Assembly: GCA_002410065.1 (NCBI GenBank)
Contig: DHQB01000020.1
Coordinates: forward strand, 124,001 to 188,000
Origin: Bacteroidales bacterium UBA5349
Lineage (GTDB): Bacteria; Bacteroidota; Bacteroidia; Bacteroidales; Tenuifilaceae
Direction: 5' to 3'
DNA length: 64,000 bases
Shown here: positions 9,236 to 18,300 of the stretch, in pieces
How positions within the stretch are numbered: position 1 is the stretch's first letter
Layout: every line of letters begins with the position of its first letter
The notes under the pieces: model-generated
The model's input: only the letters and a program-made list of their open reading frames with translations
The model's database searches: none
What the model was told of the DNA's origin: nothing
Program-made: the position numbers and the translations under genes

Positions 9236-9327
9236 CTGTCTATTTATTAATTCTTAAAGGAACAGATGGAACATCCATGGAATAGTCATTTCCCTTTTTG
9301 TTAAGGCTATTAACATGGATGTTTCAT
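9236..9327 (-). repeat. 92-bp hairpin/mini-ORF element, copy A, abutting a start codon
   Basis: Ungapped match of 77/92 bases with the copy at 54282-54373. Read on the minus strand it begins ATGAAAC and ends directly at the esterase ATG. The arms 9313-9327 and 9265-9279 can form a stem of about 15 bp with one mismatch. An inner CCTT/AAGG stem has a different but also paired sequence (CGG/CCG) in the other copy. The last 17 bases before the start codon are identical in both copies. Confidence 0.8.
9254..9289 (-). CDS. Possible 11-residue leader peptide inside the element
   Basis: ATG to TAA on the minus strand encodes MTIPWMFHLFL, preceded by a purine-rich AAAAAGGGAA. The other element copy encodes MTTPWMFHQFL at exactly the same place with a different stop codon. 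The stop lies 18 bases before the esterase ATG in both copies. Conservation of frame and length suggests translation but does not prove it. Confidence 0.4.
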   Translation of the reverse strand: MTIPWMFHLFL

Positions 9328-9488
9328 CTTTTCAAATAGTGTTATGTTACATTTTTAATTGAGGTAAAGGGCAGTGCAAAGTTACAGAAAAGTTTTTAAG
9401 TAGAGGATTAAGTTGTTGCATTACTATCAAAGCGGTTTTGGGGATATTGCTTCCACTCTATTTTACTTAGGCTCTGCATATCTCTTTT

Positions 9489-9543
9489 GGCTCTGCCAAA
9501 GTAAAGTGTTCTTGTGCCACCTAAAAGGTTTCCGTCAAAATCC
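9489..9543. repeat. 55-bp direct repeat, copy 1
   Basis: Starts GGCTCTGCCAAAG and ends CCGTCAAAATCC; 54 of 55 bases are identical to 12005-12059 in the same orientation. The minus strand reads as DFDGNLLGGTRTLYFGRA in one frame, and the second copy keeps that frame up to a stop, so the repeat may derive from the 3' end of a gene. Confidence 0.85.
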
Positions 9544-9544
9544 A

Positions 9545-9682
9545 GCGTTCGGTGGCGGATTTACCACCGTCGGGCTATTACAAGTAGGCTGCGCCTACGA
9601 GCATTGCCTGTAAAGGCAAAAAGGCACAGCCTAAGCCGAACGCGAGGTTTGGATTTTATACCGTTCCGCGGGCACAGCCCGC
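9545..9682. repeat. Cluster of four short GC hairpins, three of them enclosed by an outer inverted repeat
   Basis: Outer arms GCGTTCGG (9545-9552) and CCGAACGC (9636-9643) enclose CGGTGG/CCACCG (9550-9569), GTAGGC/GCCTAC with triloop TGC (9584-9598), and TTGCCT/AGGCAA with a GTAA tetraloop (9604-9619). A further GCGGGC/GCCCGC hairpin with triloop ACA is at 9668-9682. The function is unknown; it looks like structured mobile-element debris. Confidence 0.7.
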
Positions 9683-9886
9683 AAGAATAAGTGGACGGCG
9701 GCGCAACCGACCGCCCAACTCCTAAAATATTATTTTTCACAGCCTCCGTTCAACTGGGCCTCATAGCAAATATTTTCTATGCTGCCACACGAGAGACCTC
9801 ATGCTGCAGCGAAGTCATCCCGAACCTGTTAGTATACTATTCGACAACTTAAGACTTACGGGGAAAGGATTCCATGCAAACAGAGG

Positions 9887-10720
9887 CTATTGAGCACAAT
9901 CATGAATTCTCGGTAGAACATGATAAAGATTTGACAAAACTCTCATATAAAATCTTGTTAGCTCTTTTACCTCGGGATTCTGTGAATACCTAGAACACAT
10001 TGTTTCTACAAAGAACCTTCTGTATCTTGAACCTTTATTGATTTCAACCAACCAAGAGTAATTTCCAGTATAATCAACACAATCAAACTCGTTTATATTT
10101 TTAATTTGTTCTAACTGTTTTGTCAATCTACGTACATATTTTTTTGTAAGAACAGTTGAATCTGTTGATAGAATCTGATAACCATTATAATCCAAGGATT
10201 GTGCTCTAGAAGTATGAAGCACAACCAAATCAACATCAAACACTATTCTAATAACATTGTATATACCACTGTTTATTGTTTCTTGACAAGGAACTACAAT
10301 TCTTAAAATCAGCAAATCAGAATTTCTAATGTCCGGTTCGTTAAGTATATTAAAAATTTTGGAGATAAAAATTTCGTTGTAGGGAAAAACTGAATCATAT
10401 GAAGCAACTTTGTTTTTTTTAAGAGATACTTTACATTGAATGGTGTCAATATAATTTTCTCTTTCTTGATGTTTAATCAATTTCCTTGATTCAGTCTTTT
10501 TTTGGTAGAATTTATAATCTTCAGGTTCGCCAAACCCCTGTTCATAATACATTTGTCCATTAGGTTTAACAAACGTTTTTAATTTGTATGTGGTATCAGA
10601 CGTTACAAATAATGTCCTGTTAAACTTTATTACATAGTCTATATAATCTAATTTTTGACTAAAAGCATATTGGCAATGCATTAAAAAAAACAAAATAGCA
10701 ACAGTATGTATAACTCTCAT
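9887..10720 (-). CDS. Hypothetical secreted protein
   Basis: Unknown 277-residue protein. I use the ATG at 10720, which gives a clean signal peptide (MRVIHTVAILFFLMHCQYAFSQ); a longer reading would need a TTG. The mature part is rich in Lys, Tyr and Asp with two well-separated Cys in the last third (FDCVDYTG and ETMCSRYS) and no recognised domain. It follows the GT39-like gene by 23 bases in the same direction, so the two are probably cotranscribed. AT-rich codon use differs from the neighbouring core genes, in line with an acquired segment. Confidence 0.7.
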   Translation of the reverse strand: MRVIHTVAILFFLMHCQYAFSQKLDYIDYVIKFNRTLFVTSDTTYKLKTFVKPNGQMYYEQGFGEPEDYKFYQKKTESRKLIKHQERENYIDTIQCKVSLKKNKVASYDSVFPYNEIFISKIFNILNEPDIRNSDLLILRIVVPCQETINSGIYNVIRIVFDVDLVVLHTSRAQSLDYNGYQILSTDSTVLTKKYVRRLTKQLEQIKNINEFDCVDYTGNYSWLVEINKGSRYRRFFVETMCSRYSQNPEVKELTRFYMRVLSNLYHVLPRIHDCAQ

Positions 10721-10743
10721 ATTAAGTAATTTAATTTTTTGTT

Positions 10744-11859
10744 TTAAAACCAACCTCCAAAAGGCCTATGATGAAATAAATCCTTGATTGACCTTATCGG
10801 ACTACTATGCCAACGTGAACCAATTAGGGTAACTGTAGAATTTTTATTTAACTCAAGTGCTGTAAAGGTCAGATATTCATTTGATATAAAGGGATCTACT
10901 GCTGAGTTTACTGACAGATTATTACGTGCAAAACCTTGGATTTTTACCCCATTAAGATTATCGGGGAAATTTACACTAACCACTATTTCTCCATCACTAG
11001 CATTAATTAAAACCGATTCATTTCCCTCTAGTTGTGTTGCAAACCTTTTAAGTTCTTTATTTGTAAATTGTCCATCCTGTTTAACCAGCCTAGAGTATGT
11101 TCCATCAGAATTACATTTAATCAGCTGTGATTCTTTTGAAGCCCCTGTTAGAAAATTTTTATTATGCCTAACAGCATCAACGCCACCTAAACTCAATTGA
11201 TGAAAGAAAATACTAAGGTGTGGAACATAAAGAATAAATATAAGGAGACCACAGATAACATACTTTACCAAAAACTCTTTTCTAACCAAGAATAAGCCGC
11301 TCACTCCTACAATAACTGCAAACAAAAGGCTAAAATGATGGTTATAAGCACAAAGAGCTGCTGATATTACAAACATAGCTGCATTTGCATAATATCGTTT
11401 AGTAGGTTTTAAAACTATTCTAGACCAAAAGTAGGCCATTAGCATTGAGAAGAATAGACCACTTATATATGGTCTGGCAATTTGACTATAGACAATCGAA
11501 AACTGGATACTTGCCACAAACGAAGTCGATAAAAGCGCAACAGTTTCATTGTACCACATTTTTGCAATTAGGTAAACTAACACTACGGAAGCTATACCCA
11601 TAAGCATGAATGGCAGTTTAACCCACACTTCAGATTTACCAGCAAGTTTTGTCCAATAATACAAGAATACCTGAATACCCGCGGGATGACCATCAACCTT
11701 AACCCCTTGATCTATGAGTTCTGAAAAACTATTGAAGTTTGTTCTTGATAAAGCGCTAAACTCATCATGGGTAAAGGGAATATTTTGGTAATTATAAAAC
11801 CTTAGAGCTATAGCAACTAGTACAATCAGAAATAGAGTTAGCTTATTCGTTATTTTCAC
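10744..11859 (-). CDS. GT39-type (ArnT/PMT-like) membrane glycosyltransferase, truncated or chimeric
   Basis: The first ~220 residues look like a lipid-linked-sugar glycosyltransferase: a first membrane segment (8-22), the short periplasmic loop with Asp32-Glu33 (FTHDEFSALSR) that carries the catalytic acidic pair in this family, a conserved DGHPAG, then several membrane helices to about residue 215. The expected later helices are missing. Instead about 150 soluble residues follow (from GGVDAVRHNKN), with beta-rich text such as EIVVSVNFPDNLNGVKIQGF. This may be a deletion joining the N-terminus to a distant C-terminal domain, or a distinct subfamily. Transfer activity is doubtful. Confidence 0.7.
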   Translation of the reverse strand: MKITNKLTLFLIVLVAIALRFYNYQNIPFTHDEFSALSRTNFNSFSELIDQGVKVDGHPAGIQVFLYYWTKLAGKSEVWVKLPFMLMGIASVVLVYLIAKMWYNETVALLSTSFVASIQFSIVYSQIARPYISGLFFSMLMAYFWSRIVLKPTKRYYANAAMFVISAALCAYNHHFSLLFAVIVGVSGLFLVRKEFLVKYVICGLLIFILYVPHLSIFFHQLSLGGVDAVRHNKNFLTGASKESQLIKCNSDGTYSRLVKQDGQFTNKELKRFATQLEGNESVLINASDGEIVVSVNFPDNLNGVKIQGFARNNLSVNSAVDPFISNEYLTFTALELNKNSTVTLIGSRWHSSPIRSIKDLFHHRPFGGWF

Positions 11860-12253
11860 GAGAATGAATTTAGGTTATGTAATTAATAATGTGAAATATT
11901 CGTGAGTTTAATATAACTCTCTAAACAAATTTTTAAAGCAAACCTGAATAGATGATAATTTCCCTACTCGGTTTAGGTTGCGCCTAAGTCGTTCTATGTC
12001 TTTAGGCTCTGCCAAAGTAAAGTGTTCTTGTGCCATCTAAAAGGTTTCCGTCAAAATCCTTTATTGAGATAAGATTGTATCGTTTAACTTTTGCCAAAGA
12101 AAACTTTTCCAAACAAAAATCTATAACTGCTAATAAAGCTAAAATTTTAACCAAGTAAAAATATGATAAAAGAGTTTACAATCCAATATTAATTCCGTTG
12201 CTTGAAGCATTACAAGAAATTACAAAAAGATAAAACTCACTGAAAAGCAATAA
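11860..12253. other. Divergent intergenic region containing direct-repeat copy 2
   Basis: 394 bases between divergent genes. The only clear structure is the second 55-bp repeat at 12005-12059. The remaining sequence is AT-rich and must hold promoters for both flanking genes, but no clean TTTG/TAnnTTTG pair stands out. Confidence 0.6.
12005..12059. repeat. 55-bp direct repeat, copy 2
   Basis: Same orientation and one base different (T for C in GTGCCATCT) from 9489-9543. Together the copies bracket 2.5 kb holding the unknown secreted protein and the GT39-like gene. Confidence 0.85.
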
Positions 12254-12304
12254 ATGTTACTAAATTTACTCGCACAAAAAGGAATACAATACAACCTAGA
12301 ACAT

Positions 12305-13822
12305 ATGCAATCCCACTTAAAACCCAACCCTAAACTAGTATATTCAGCTACTCTCCCTTTCATATTTTTAATCGTATATCTTCTATTACCCACCAGTAAC
12401 AGTTCACTTGATGCCTATGGCTATGCTGATTATGTCAATGAGGGCAAAAACCTTTTCCTTTCACACCATCTGCTTTATAATGCTTTGGGTTTTTTTTGGG
12501 TTAAGTTTTTAAATATTTTTGGTTCTTTTGATACACTCGCCACCTTAAAGGTTATGAATGCTATTCTTGCTTCTGCCTCACTCCTAGTACTTGGCAGGAT
12601 ATTCTTAATTTTAGGGTACAATTGGAAAAAGGCATGTGTTTGGATATGCTTTTTAGGCTCATCATGGGGTGTAATGCGTTTTGCAACCGAGAACGAAACC
12701 TATATTGCACCAATTCTATTCTCATTATTAGCAAGTTTATATCTCCTTAAACATCTAAAAAGCAAAAAAGGGTATCAAATTCTCCTTTCGGGTTTCTTTG
12801 CTGCATTTGCCTGCTTGGTGCATCAAATTCATTTCTTCTGGTGGTTTGCTTTCCTACTGGCTCTTGCTAAAGAAAAGAACATTAAAACGGTTATGCTATA
12901 CGCATTACCTGCTGTAATTGTGCCCTTAGCATACATTCTGGCTTTGGTTTATTACTACCAAATACCCCTGAGTATTGAGGCTATGGCTCAATTTGTGCTC
13001 CGTGATTTTGAATCGGGTTCGGCAACCGTTTCAGTTGGAACAAAGAGTATCCTTTTTGTCGGAATTAGCTTTGTGCGAACCTTCTTTCAAGCACATGGGT
13101 ATTTTGTCAATCTATTAAGAATACACCCTTGGCTATACATTGTTATTGGCATTACGCTCACATCGATTGGTTTAGCAATATCACAGATTAAGAAAATAGT
13201 ATTTACTAAAATAACAGAACTACAAACTTTTGCATTTGCTCATATTCTTGCATTTGCTTTGCACCTCTTCTTTGCTTTCCTATCGCATGGCAATGCCGAA
13301 TTTATGGTAATGCTACCGTTTCTAATGGCAATTTCGTTATCGATTATGTTAAGCAAAGAGGGAACCGCTTTAATTCTAGTGTCGTTGGGGATGTTTGCAT
13401 GGAACCTCTTTCTTGGATTAGTTCCGTTAAAATCGTATGCTATTGATGGATATAGCATGGTGGCAAAAAATATTTACAAGGAAATGGATTCCAATGACAA
13501 AGCGGTTTTCGTTCTTTTTAATAAACCAGCAGTCGAAAATCAGGTGAAGTATTACACGGGCCAAAATCCGGACTCAATGTACGTTGATATACGAAAAATC
13601 AGTAAGGCAAAAATACAACAGGAGATTGAACTTGCACTAAATAGCGAAAAAAGGGTTTATACCGATTGCTTGTTTCGCCCAAATACCCTTTCAAGAGAAT
13701 CGCTCACAACATCAGCGGATGGTAGTGTATTTTATCCATTTGCAACTAGCAAAATTGATTCAGCTAGCACTCTTTCGGGTAAATACTACTTAGTAGAAAT
13801 TTCAAAAACATTATCAGATTAA
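12305..13822 (+). CDS. Polytopic membrane protein, GT39/PMT-like glycosyltransferase
   Basis: About 505 residues from the ATG at 12305 (an earlier in-frame ATG at 12254 adds 17 residues before the first membrane helix). There are roughly ten membrane helices, with a first periplasmic loop containing SLDAYGYADYVNEG, whose Asp sits where GT39/ArnT-type enzymes keep a catalytic acid, and a later FATENETYIAP stretch. A soluble periplasmic C-terminal part starts near residue 400. Likely transfers a sugar from a polyprenyl-phosphate donor. The acceptor is unknown. It does not belong to the repeat-bounded segment next door. Confidence 0.7.
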   Translation: MQSHLKPNPKLVYSATLPFIFLIVYLLLPTSNSSLDAYGYADYVNEGKNLFLSHHLLYNALGFFWVKFLNIFGSFDTLATLKVMNAILASASLLVLGRIFLILGYNWKKACVWICFLGSSWGVMRFATENETYIAPILFSLLASLYLLKHLKSKKGYQILLSGFFAAFACLVHQIHFFWWFAFLLALAKEKNIKTVMLYALPAVIVPLAYILALVYYYQIPLSIEAMAQFVLRDFESGSATVSVGTKSILFVGISFVRTFFQAHGYFVNLLRIHPWLYIVIGITLTSIGLAISQIKKIVFTKITELQTFAFAHILAFALHLFFAFLSHGNAEFMVMLPFLMAISLSIMLSKEGTALILVSLGMFAWNLFLGLVPLKSYAIDGYSMVAKNIYKEMDSNDKAVFVLFNKPAVENQVKYYTGQNPDSMYVDIRKISKAKIQQEIELALNSEKRVYTDCLFRPNTLSRESLTTSADGSVFYPFATSKIDSASTLSGKYYLVEISKTLSD

Positions 13823-14043
13823 ACGCAAATTGCAACTTCAAATTTTATAAAAACTTGTAGCCTTTAACTAATTACCTTTACACGAATGCGTTTAGGCTTT
13901 ACACATAATAAACTGCAATAATTATTATCTAATCGGACTAACTAAGGTTTTTCTAACTTTTAATAGATTAACTTAACTTGAAATAAATTGTACTTTTGCT
14001 ATCGCTCAAAATTGAGGTGAAGAAACTAAATAATTGACAATAC

Positions 14044-15126
14044 ATGAATACTCGACGAATTAAAAAGGCAATTACAAGATTAGCATACCTTCCAAAAAAC
14101 AAATATCTATTCCTATATATAGTTAATAAAATAAAGCATTTCTACTACAAGGCTATAAAAACAACTAAAGTTGCGTATCCTTCCACCATAATGCTTGAAC
14201 TCACCAACCATTGTAATTTAGCCTGTACCACATGTCCCAGAGAGTATGATTACGGAAAGGCAATGGACAAAGGCACGATGAGTACTAAGCAAGCCAAAAA
14301 TGTCATAGATGAACTATGGCCATATCTCGACTCAATTGGCCTAACAGGAATGGGCGAAACTTTTATGAATAACGAAATTGAGGAAATTGTTGATTACATA
14401 AAACAAAAGAATAAAGGGATCATAATCTCAATTTCAACTAATGCCAATCTTCCAAAATTCATTGATAAAGCATCCGCTTTAGTTAACAGAATTGATACAA
14501 TTCAAGTTTCAATCGATGGAATAGATGATGTATACGAGCAGATTAGAAAGAAAGCAAGTTTTAAAACCCTCAACGAAAATCTTATAAAACTCTCAAAACT
14601 CTGCTCCGACTCAAAAACCGACCTTATGCTGAATATGGTTGTTACTCAAGAAAACTATCAGCAGATGCACAAAATTGTGGAATTTGCAAATAGCATTGGG
14701 ATAAGGTATGTCGATTTCACGCTTTTTAATCTTGCTGCAGTTACTAATCTTGATGAATCGTACTATGCTTTTTACAACTCAAGTAAGTTTGAGCAAGCCC
14801 TCGGTATTCTTGAAGAGACAATTAGTAAAACACGAAATGTAATTGTGAGCAATCGCAATTTTAAAACTGATAATAGTTTTCAAAAATGCCCATTCCCTTG
14901 GACTCACTTTTATATAAGTTGGGATGGCTTTGTTGTTCCATGCTGTGCAAAGCCTTTCCCAAAAGAGCTGAATTTCGGCAATGTTTTCGAAGCAAAGGTA
15001 ATTGATGTCCTTAACAGCAAATCGTTCAAAAACTTTAGGACTTTATGGTTTAAGAATTCAACACCAGGCTTTTGCAACAAGTGTCATTTTATAAATATAA
15101 AACCTGTTAAAACAGGAAAGCATTAA
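14044..15126 (+). CDS. Radical SAM protein with SPASM-type C-terminal domain
   Basis: The 4Fe-4S cluster motif CxxxCxxC is at Cys57, Cys61 and Cys64 (NHCNLACTTCP). A GMGETFMN segment and SISTNAN follow as in the TIM-barrel of radical SAM enzymes. The C-terminus carries the auxiliary-cluster cysteines (QKCPFPW, VPCCAKP, GFCNKCH), which is the SPASM/twitch pattern of peptide- or sugar-modifying enzymes. No precursor peptide gene is visible nearby, so the substrate is unknown. An upstream GT-like gene suggests cell-surface chemistry but is separated by 221 bases. Confidence 0.88.
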   Translation: MNTRRIKKAITRLAYLPKNKYLFLYIVNKIKHFYYKAIKTTKVAYPSTIMLELTNHCNLACTTCPREYDYGKAMDKGTMSTKQAKNVIDELWPYLDSIGLTGMGETFMNNEIEEIVDYIKQKNKGIIISISTNANLPKFIDKASALVNRIDTIQVSIDGIDDVYEQIRKKASFKTLNENLIKLSKLCSDSKTDLMLNMVVTQENYQQMHKIVEFANSIGIRYVDFTLFNLAAVTNLDESYYAFYNSSKFEQALGILEETISKTRNVIVSNRNFKTDNSFQKCPFPWTHFYISWDGFVVPCCAKPFPKELNFGNVFEAKVIDVLNSKSFKNFRTLWFKNSTPGFCNKCHFINIKPVKTGKH

Positions 15127-15324
15127 CGCTAAAAATACTTTTAGTAAAAACTATAAAACTCTCCCTTATTCTTTCAGTAATCGCAAAGACAAACAAGTTA
15201 CTTATAAATCTTGCAGATATTTTAAATTCACATTGCTTTACATTCTGTCTTCATTTTAAACTAGCAAGGTTTAAATAAAATTGCATTTTGGGGAGTTGGA
15301 GGTTCTCATCACTAACTGCTTTTA

Positions 15325-15359
15325 TTAAAAAACTCCATCGGCATCAACCGATGGAGTTT
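15325..15359 (-). terminator. Terminator of the Tricorn-like gene
   Basis: Perfect 12-bp stem AAACTCCATCGG (15330-15341) with CCGATGGAGTTT (15348-15359) and a 6-base loop. On the minus strand it is followed by an A/T-rich tail starting TTTTAATAAAA. Confidence 0.85.
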
Positions 15360-15381
15360 AAAGTTTCAAAACATTACGATT

Positions 15382-18300
15382 CTACTCAATCTCCACCTCA
15401 ATCCAACCACTACGGTCGGGGGCAGCAGGTACAGGCCATTTCTTTGGTGGGTTCTCTTGCAGTTGCTTTAGCAGCACCTCAACTGCCTTTTCAATTGATG
15501 GATCTTTACCCTGATTTAGCAGGTGGGGAGTATCAATCACCTCAATATCGGGATAAACTCCAATCCCCTCGATAATCCACTCTCCCTTATCGTTGTATAT
15601 ACCAAAGCGGGGAACGGCAATGTAACCACCATCCATAAGCGACGCATTACCGCTCATGCCAACCAATCCGCCCCATGTACGCGTACCAATAATGGTTCCT
15701 AGATTCCTCTGGCGGAAAAAGTATGGAAATGCATCACCTCCCGACGATGAGTACTGGTTAATGAGCATTGCCTTTGGGCCGTCGTGCGCAACGCCAGGGG
15801 TGCGCATTGGCTCCAAACCTGCCACTTGCCAATGGGCGTGGGTTTCGCGGCTAAGCAACTCAATCATCCTATCGGGGATAAAACCTCCGCCATTAAAACG
15901 CTCGTCAATAATTAGCGCATCCTTATGATGATATGCATACATTCCGCGGTGAAGCTCACGGTTGCCCTCAACGGCAGTATTGGGCACATGCATATAGCCT
16001 ATACGACCGCCCGAAAGTTTATCGACCATAGCACGGCGTGAGTTTACCCAATCGAGGTAAGATAACTCCTCTTCGCTAGAAATTGGCCTAATTGTATAGG
16101 TACGAGCACCAGTTGCTACAGGTTTGCTATTTACGGTAATACGCACTGCTTTATTTACCTTATTCTCAAGGAATTGATATGGGTTATGCTCGGTTGTAAC
16201 ATCCTCGCCATCAATGGCAATAATGTAATCACCCTCCTTTATTTCAATTCCTTGCTCTGTCAGCGGTGAACGACGAGCAGGATTCCAGTTTTCGCCTTGG
16301 TAAATTTTGCTGATGATGTAACGATTGTTCTTAGCATCAACCTTTAACTTTGCGCCAAGCAAACCGCTTTCAACCCTAGCTACGCGCTCAAAATCGCCCC
16401 AGTTGGCATAGGAGTGGCCAGTGTTGGTTTCGGCAATAAGCTCACCAAAAATATAGTCTAAATCGTACCTGTGGTTCACATAGGGTAGCATTTCGCTATA
16501 CTTCTTTCTAAATCCTTCCCAATCAACGTTATGTAGATTTGTAACGTAAAAATAATCACGGAAAATGCGCCACCCATCAGTAAAGATCTGTTCCCACTCC
16601 TGGCGTGGATTAATACGCAGGGTTAAATCATCTAAACTCAGCTTGCCCTCTCCCACTTTTTGGCCAGGGTTCAATGATGCAACGCCATAATCACCACGAC
16701 TCTGGTAAAGGAATTTCTTTCCATCGGCCGAAACAATACCATTACGGATGCCCGACATGATAACATCGTTCTTTTGCTCCTTAATGTTGTAGCGATTCAT
16801 CCCCTCGCTATTGAAGTAAACCAAGCCATCAGCAACAGGTTGTAAGTCCCAATAGTTGCCCGATGAAAACGGGAATGCCACAATACGCTGATTGGCACCC
16901 TCAAAATCGATGGTTACGGTAACTTCCTTCTTGTCATCGGTTTTGGGATCTTCCTTACCTGCTGCTTCAACAGTCTCCTTAGGCTCAAATAATCTTGGGC
17001 TATTATTACGAAGTGGTAATGCATAAATTCGGGTTGCATTGTTATATAGATAGTCAAATTCAAAACTTGAGAACTCTAGATTAAAGTCGCGATCCGAAAG
17101 GAAAAAGATATAGTTTCCACATTTTGAGAAAACAGGATTTCCGTCACTAAATGTATCATTGGTGAGCTGCGATTTTTTTCCTTCTTCAATATTGTAAACC
17201 CAAATGGCACTTAGTCCGTTTGCGCTATTTTTAGTATAGGCAATCCAACGTGAGTCGGGTGAAAAATGGTAGCCTCTTATTTCATCGGAAGTAGGCGTAT
17301 CAACAACGCTTAACTTACCTGTTTCAACGTTTAGCAACTGTAAACGCATGGAGCGATCGAAAAATACGAGCATCTTACTATTGGGTGACCATGCAGCGGG
17401 GTATTTCCAGCCCTTCGATCCCTTTGTAATCTGCTTAGGCTTAGCATTCTCAATATTCTCAAGCAGGTAAACCTCGTACTCGCCAGTCTCATCGGAATAG
17501 TAAGCAATTTGTTTGCCATCGGGCGACCACTGAGGATAAACAGAACGAACGCCTTGCTTATTGGTAAGATTATGTGTTGTACCATCGCCTGCAGGAACGG
17601 AGAAGATGTCGCCACGAGCATCGAAAAGCACACGGTTTCCGCTGGGCGAAATGTCCATGCTGTGGATATTATCCTTCACATTCTTATAATACGGTAGCGT
17701 GCCAGCGTTATCATAGCGGATATTAACCTTTAACTTTTGGGTTTGCTCCGATTTTAAATCCAACCTATATAGATATCCCCCAACTTCATAAACGATTTGT
17801 CCGTTAGAACCGCTAGGCCACATAACATCAAATTCCTCATGCTTGGTAATCTGTTTTACCTCTTTTGTATTTACATCGTAGCTATGGATATTGAGCCACA
17901 AATCGCGGTCGGTTGCAAAGTAAATTTTATTGCCATACCAGGTTGGAATATGGTCGGTACCCTTAAAATCGGTAATCTGCTCCGATAGATCCTTCTCCAA
18001 ATCGTAAATCCACAGATCCGATGCACGTCCGCCCTTATACCTTTTCCAGGTACGGAATTCTCTATCAACATAGGTAAAAGCCACTTTTTTGCCATCGGGC
18101 GAAAGATCGGCAAATCCGCCGTGAGGAATTGGCATCTCCTCCTCAAAACCACCATTGATACTAATGGTAAAATACTTACCCATACGATCGCCATAGGGAG
18201 TGCGGTTTGCACGGAAAAACACCTTTTTGCTATCGGGGGTCCAACCTAAAACAACATTATCGAAACCACCGCGGGGTGGCATTTCGCCAGCATCGTTGTA

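Larger units (their letters stand above)
9328..9886. other. Intergenic accessory patch with GC hairpins and direct-repeat copy 1
   Basis: No gene is supported. It contains the first 55-bp direct repeat (9489-9543) and, right after it, a GC-rich hairpin cluster (9545-9682), both listed separately. The last 200 bases (to 9886) are a mixed-composition tract without an open frame. The base composition is clearly richer in G+C than the AT-rich genes that follow. Confidence 0.7.

Noticed and set aside
9413..9613. 66-codon open frame on the plus strand
   Set aside because: It lies over direct-repeat copy 1 and the hairpin cluster, has no ribosome binding site, and its open length is explained by repeat composition.
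9545..9643. Integron attC-like site
   Set aside because: The outer arms read GTT first and AAC last, the reverse of the attC order (AAC...GTT), and no integrase or cassette array is seen.
15288..15575. 95-codon plus-strand open frame
   Set aside because: It overlaps the terminator and the end of the Tricorn-like gene on the other strand and encodes no recognisable domain.
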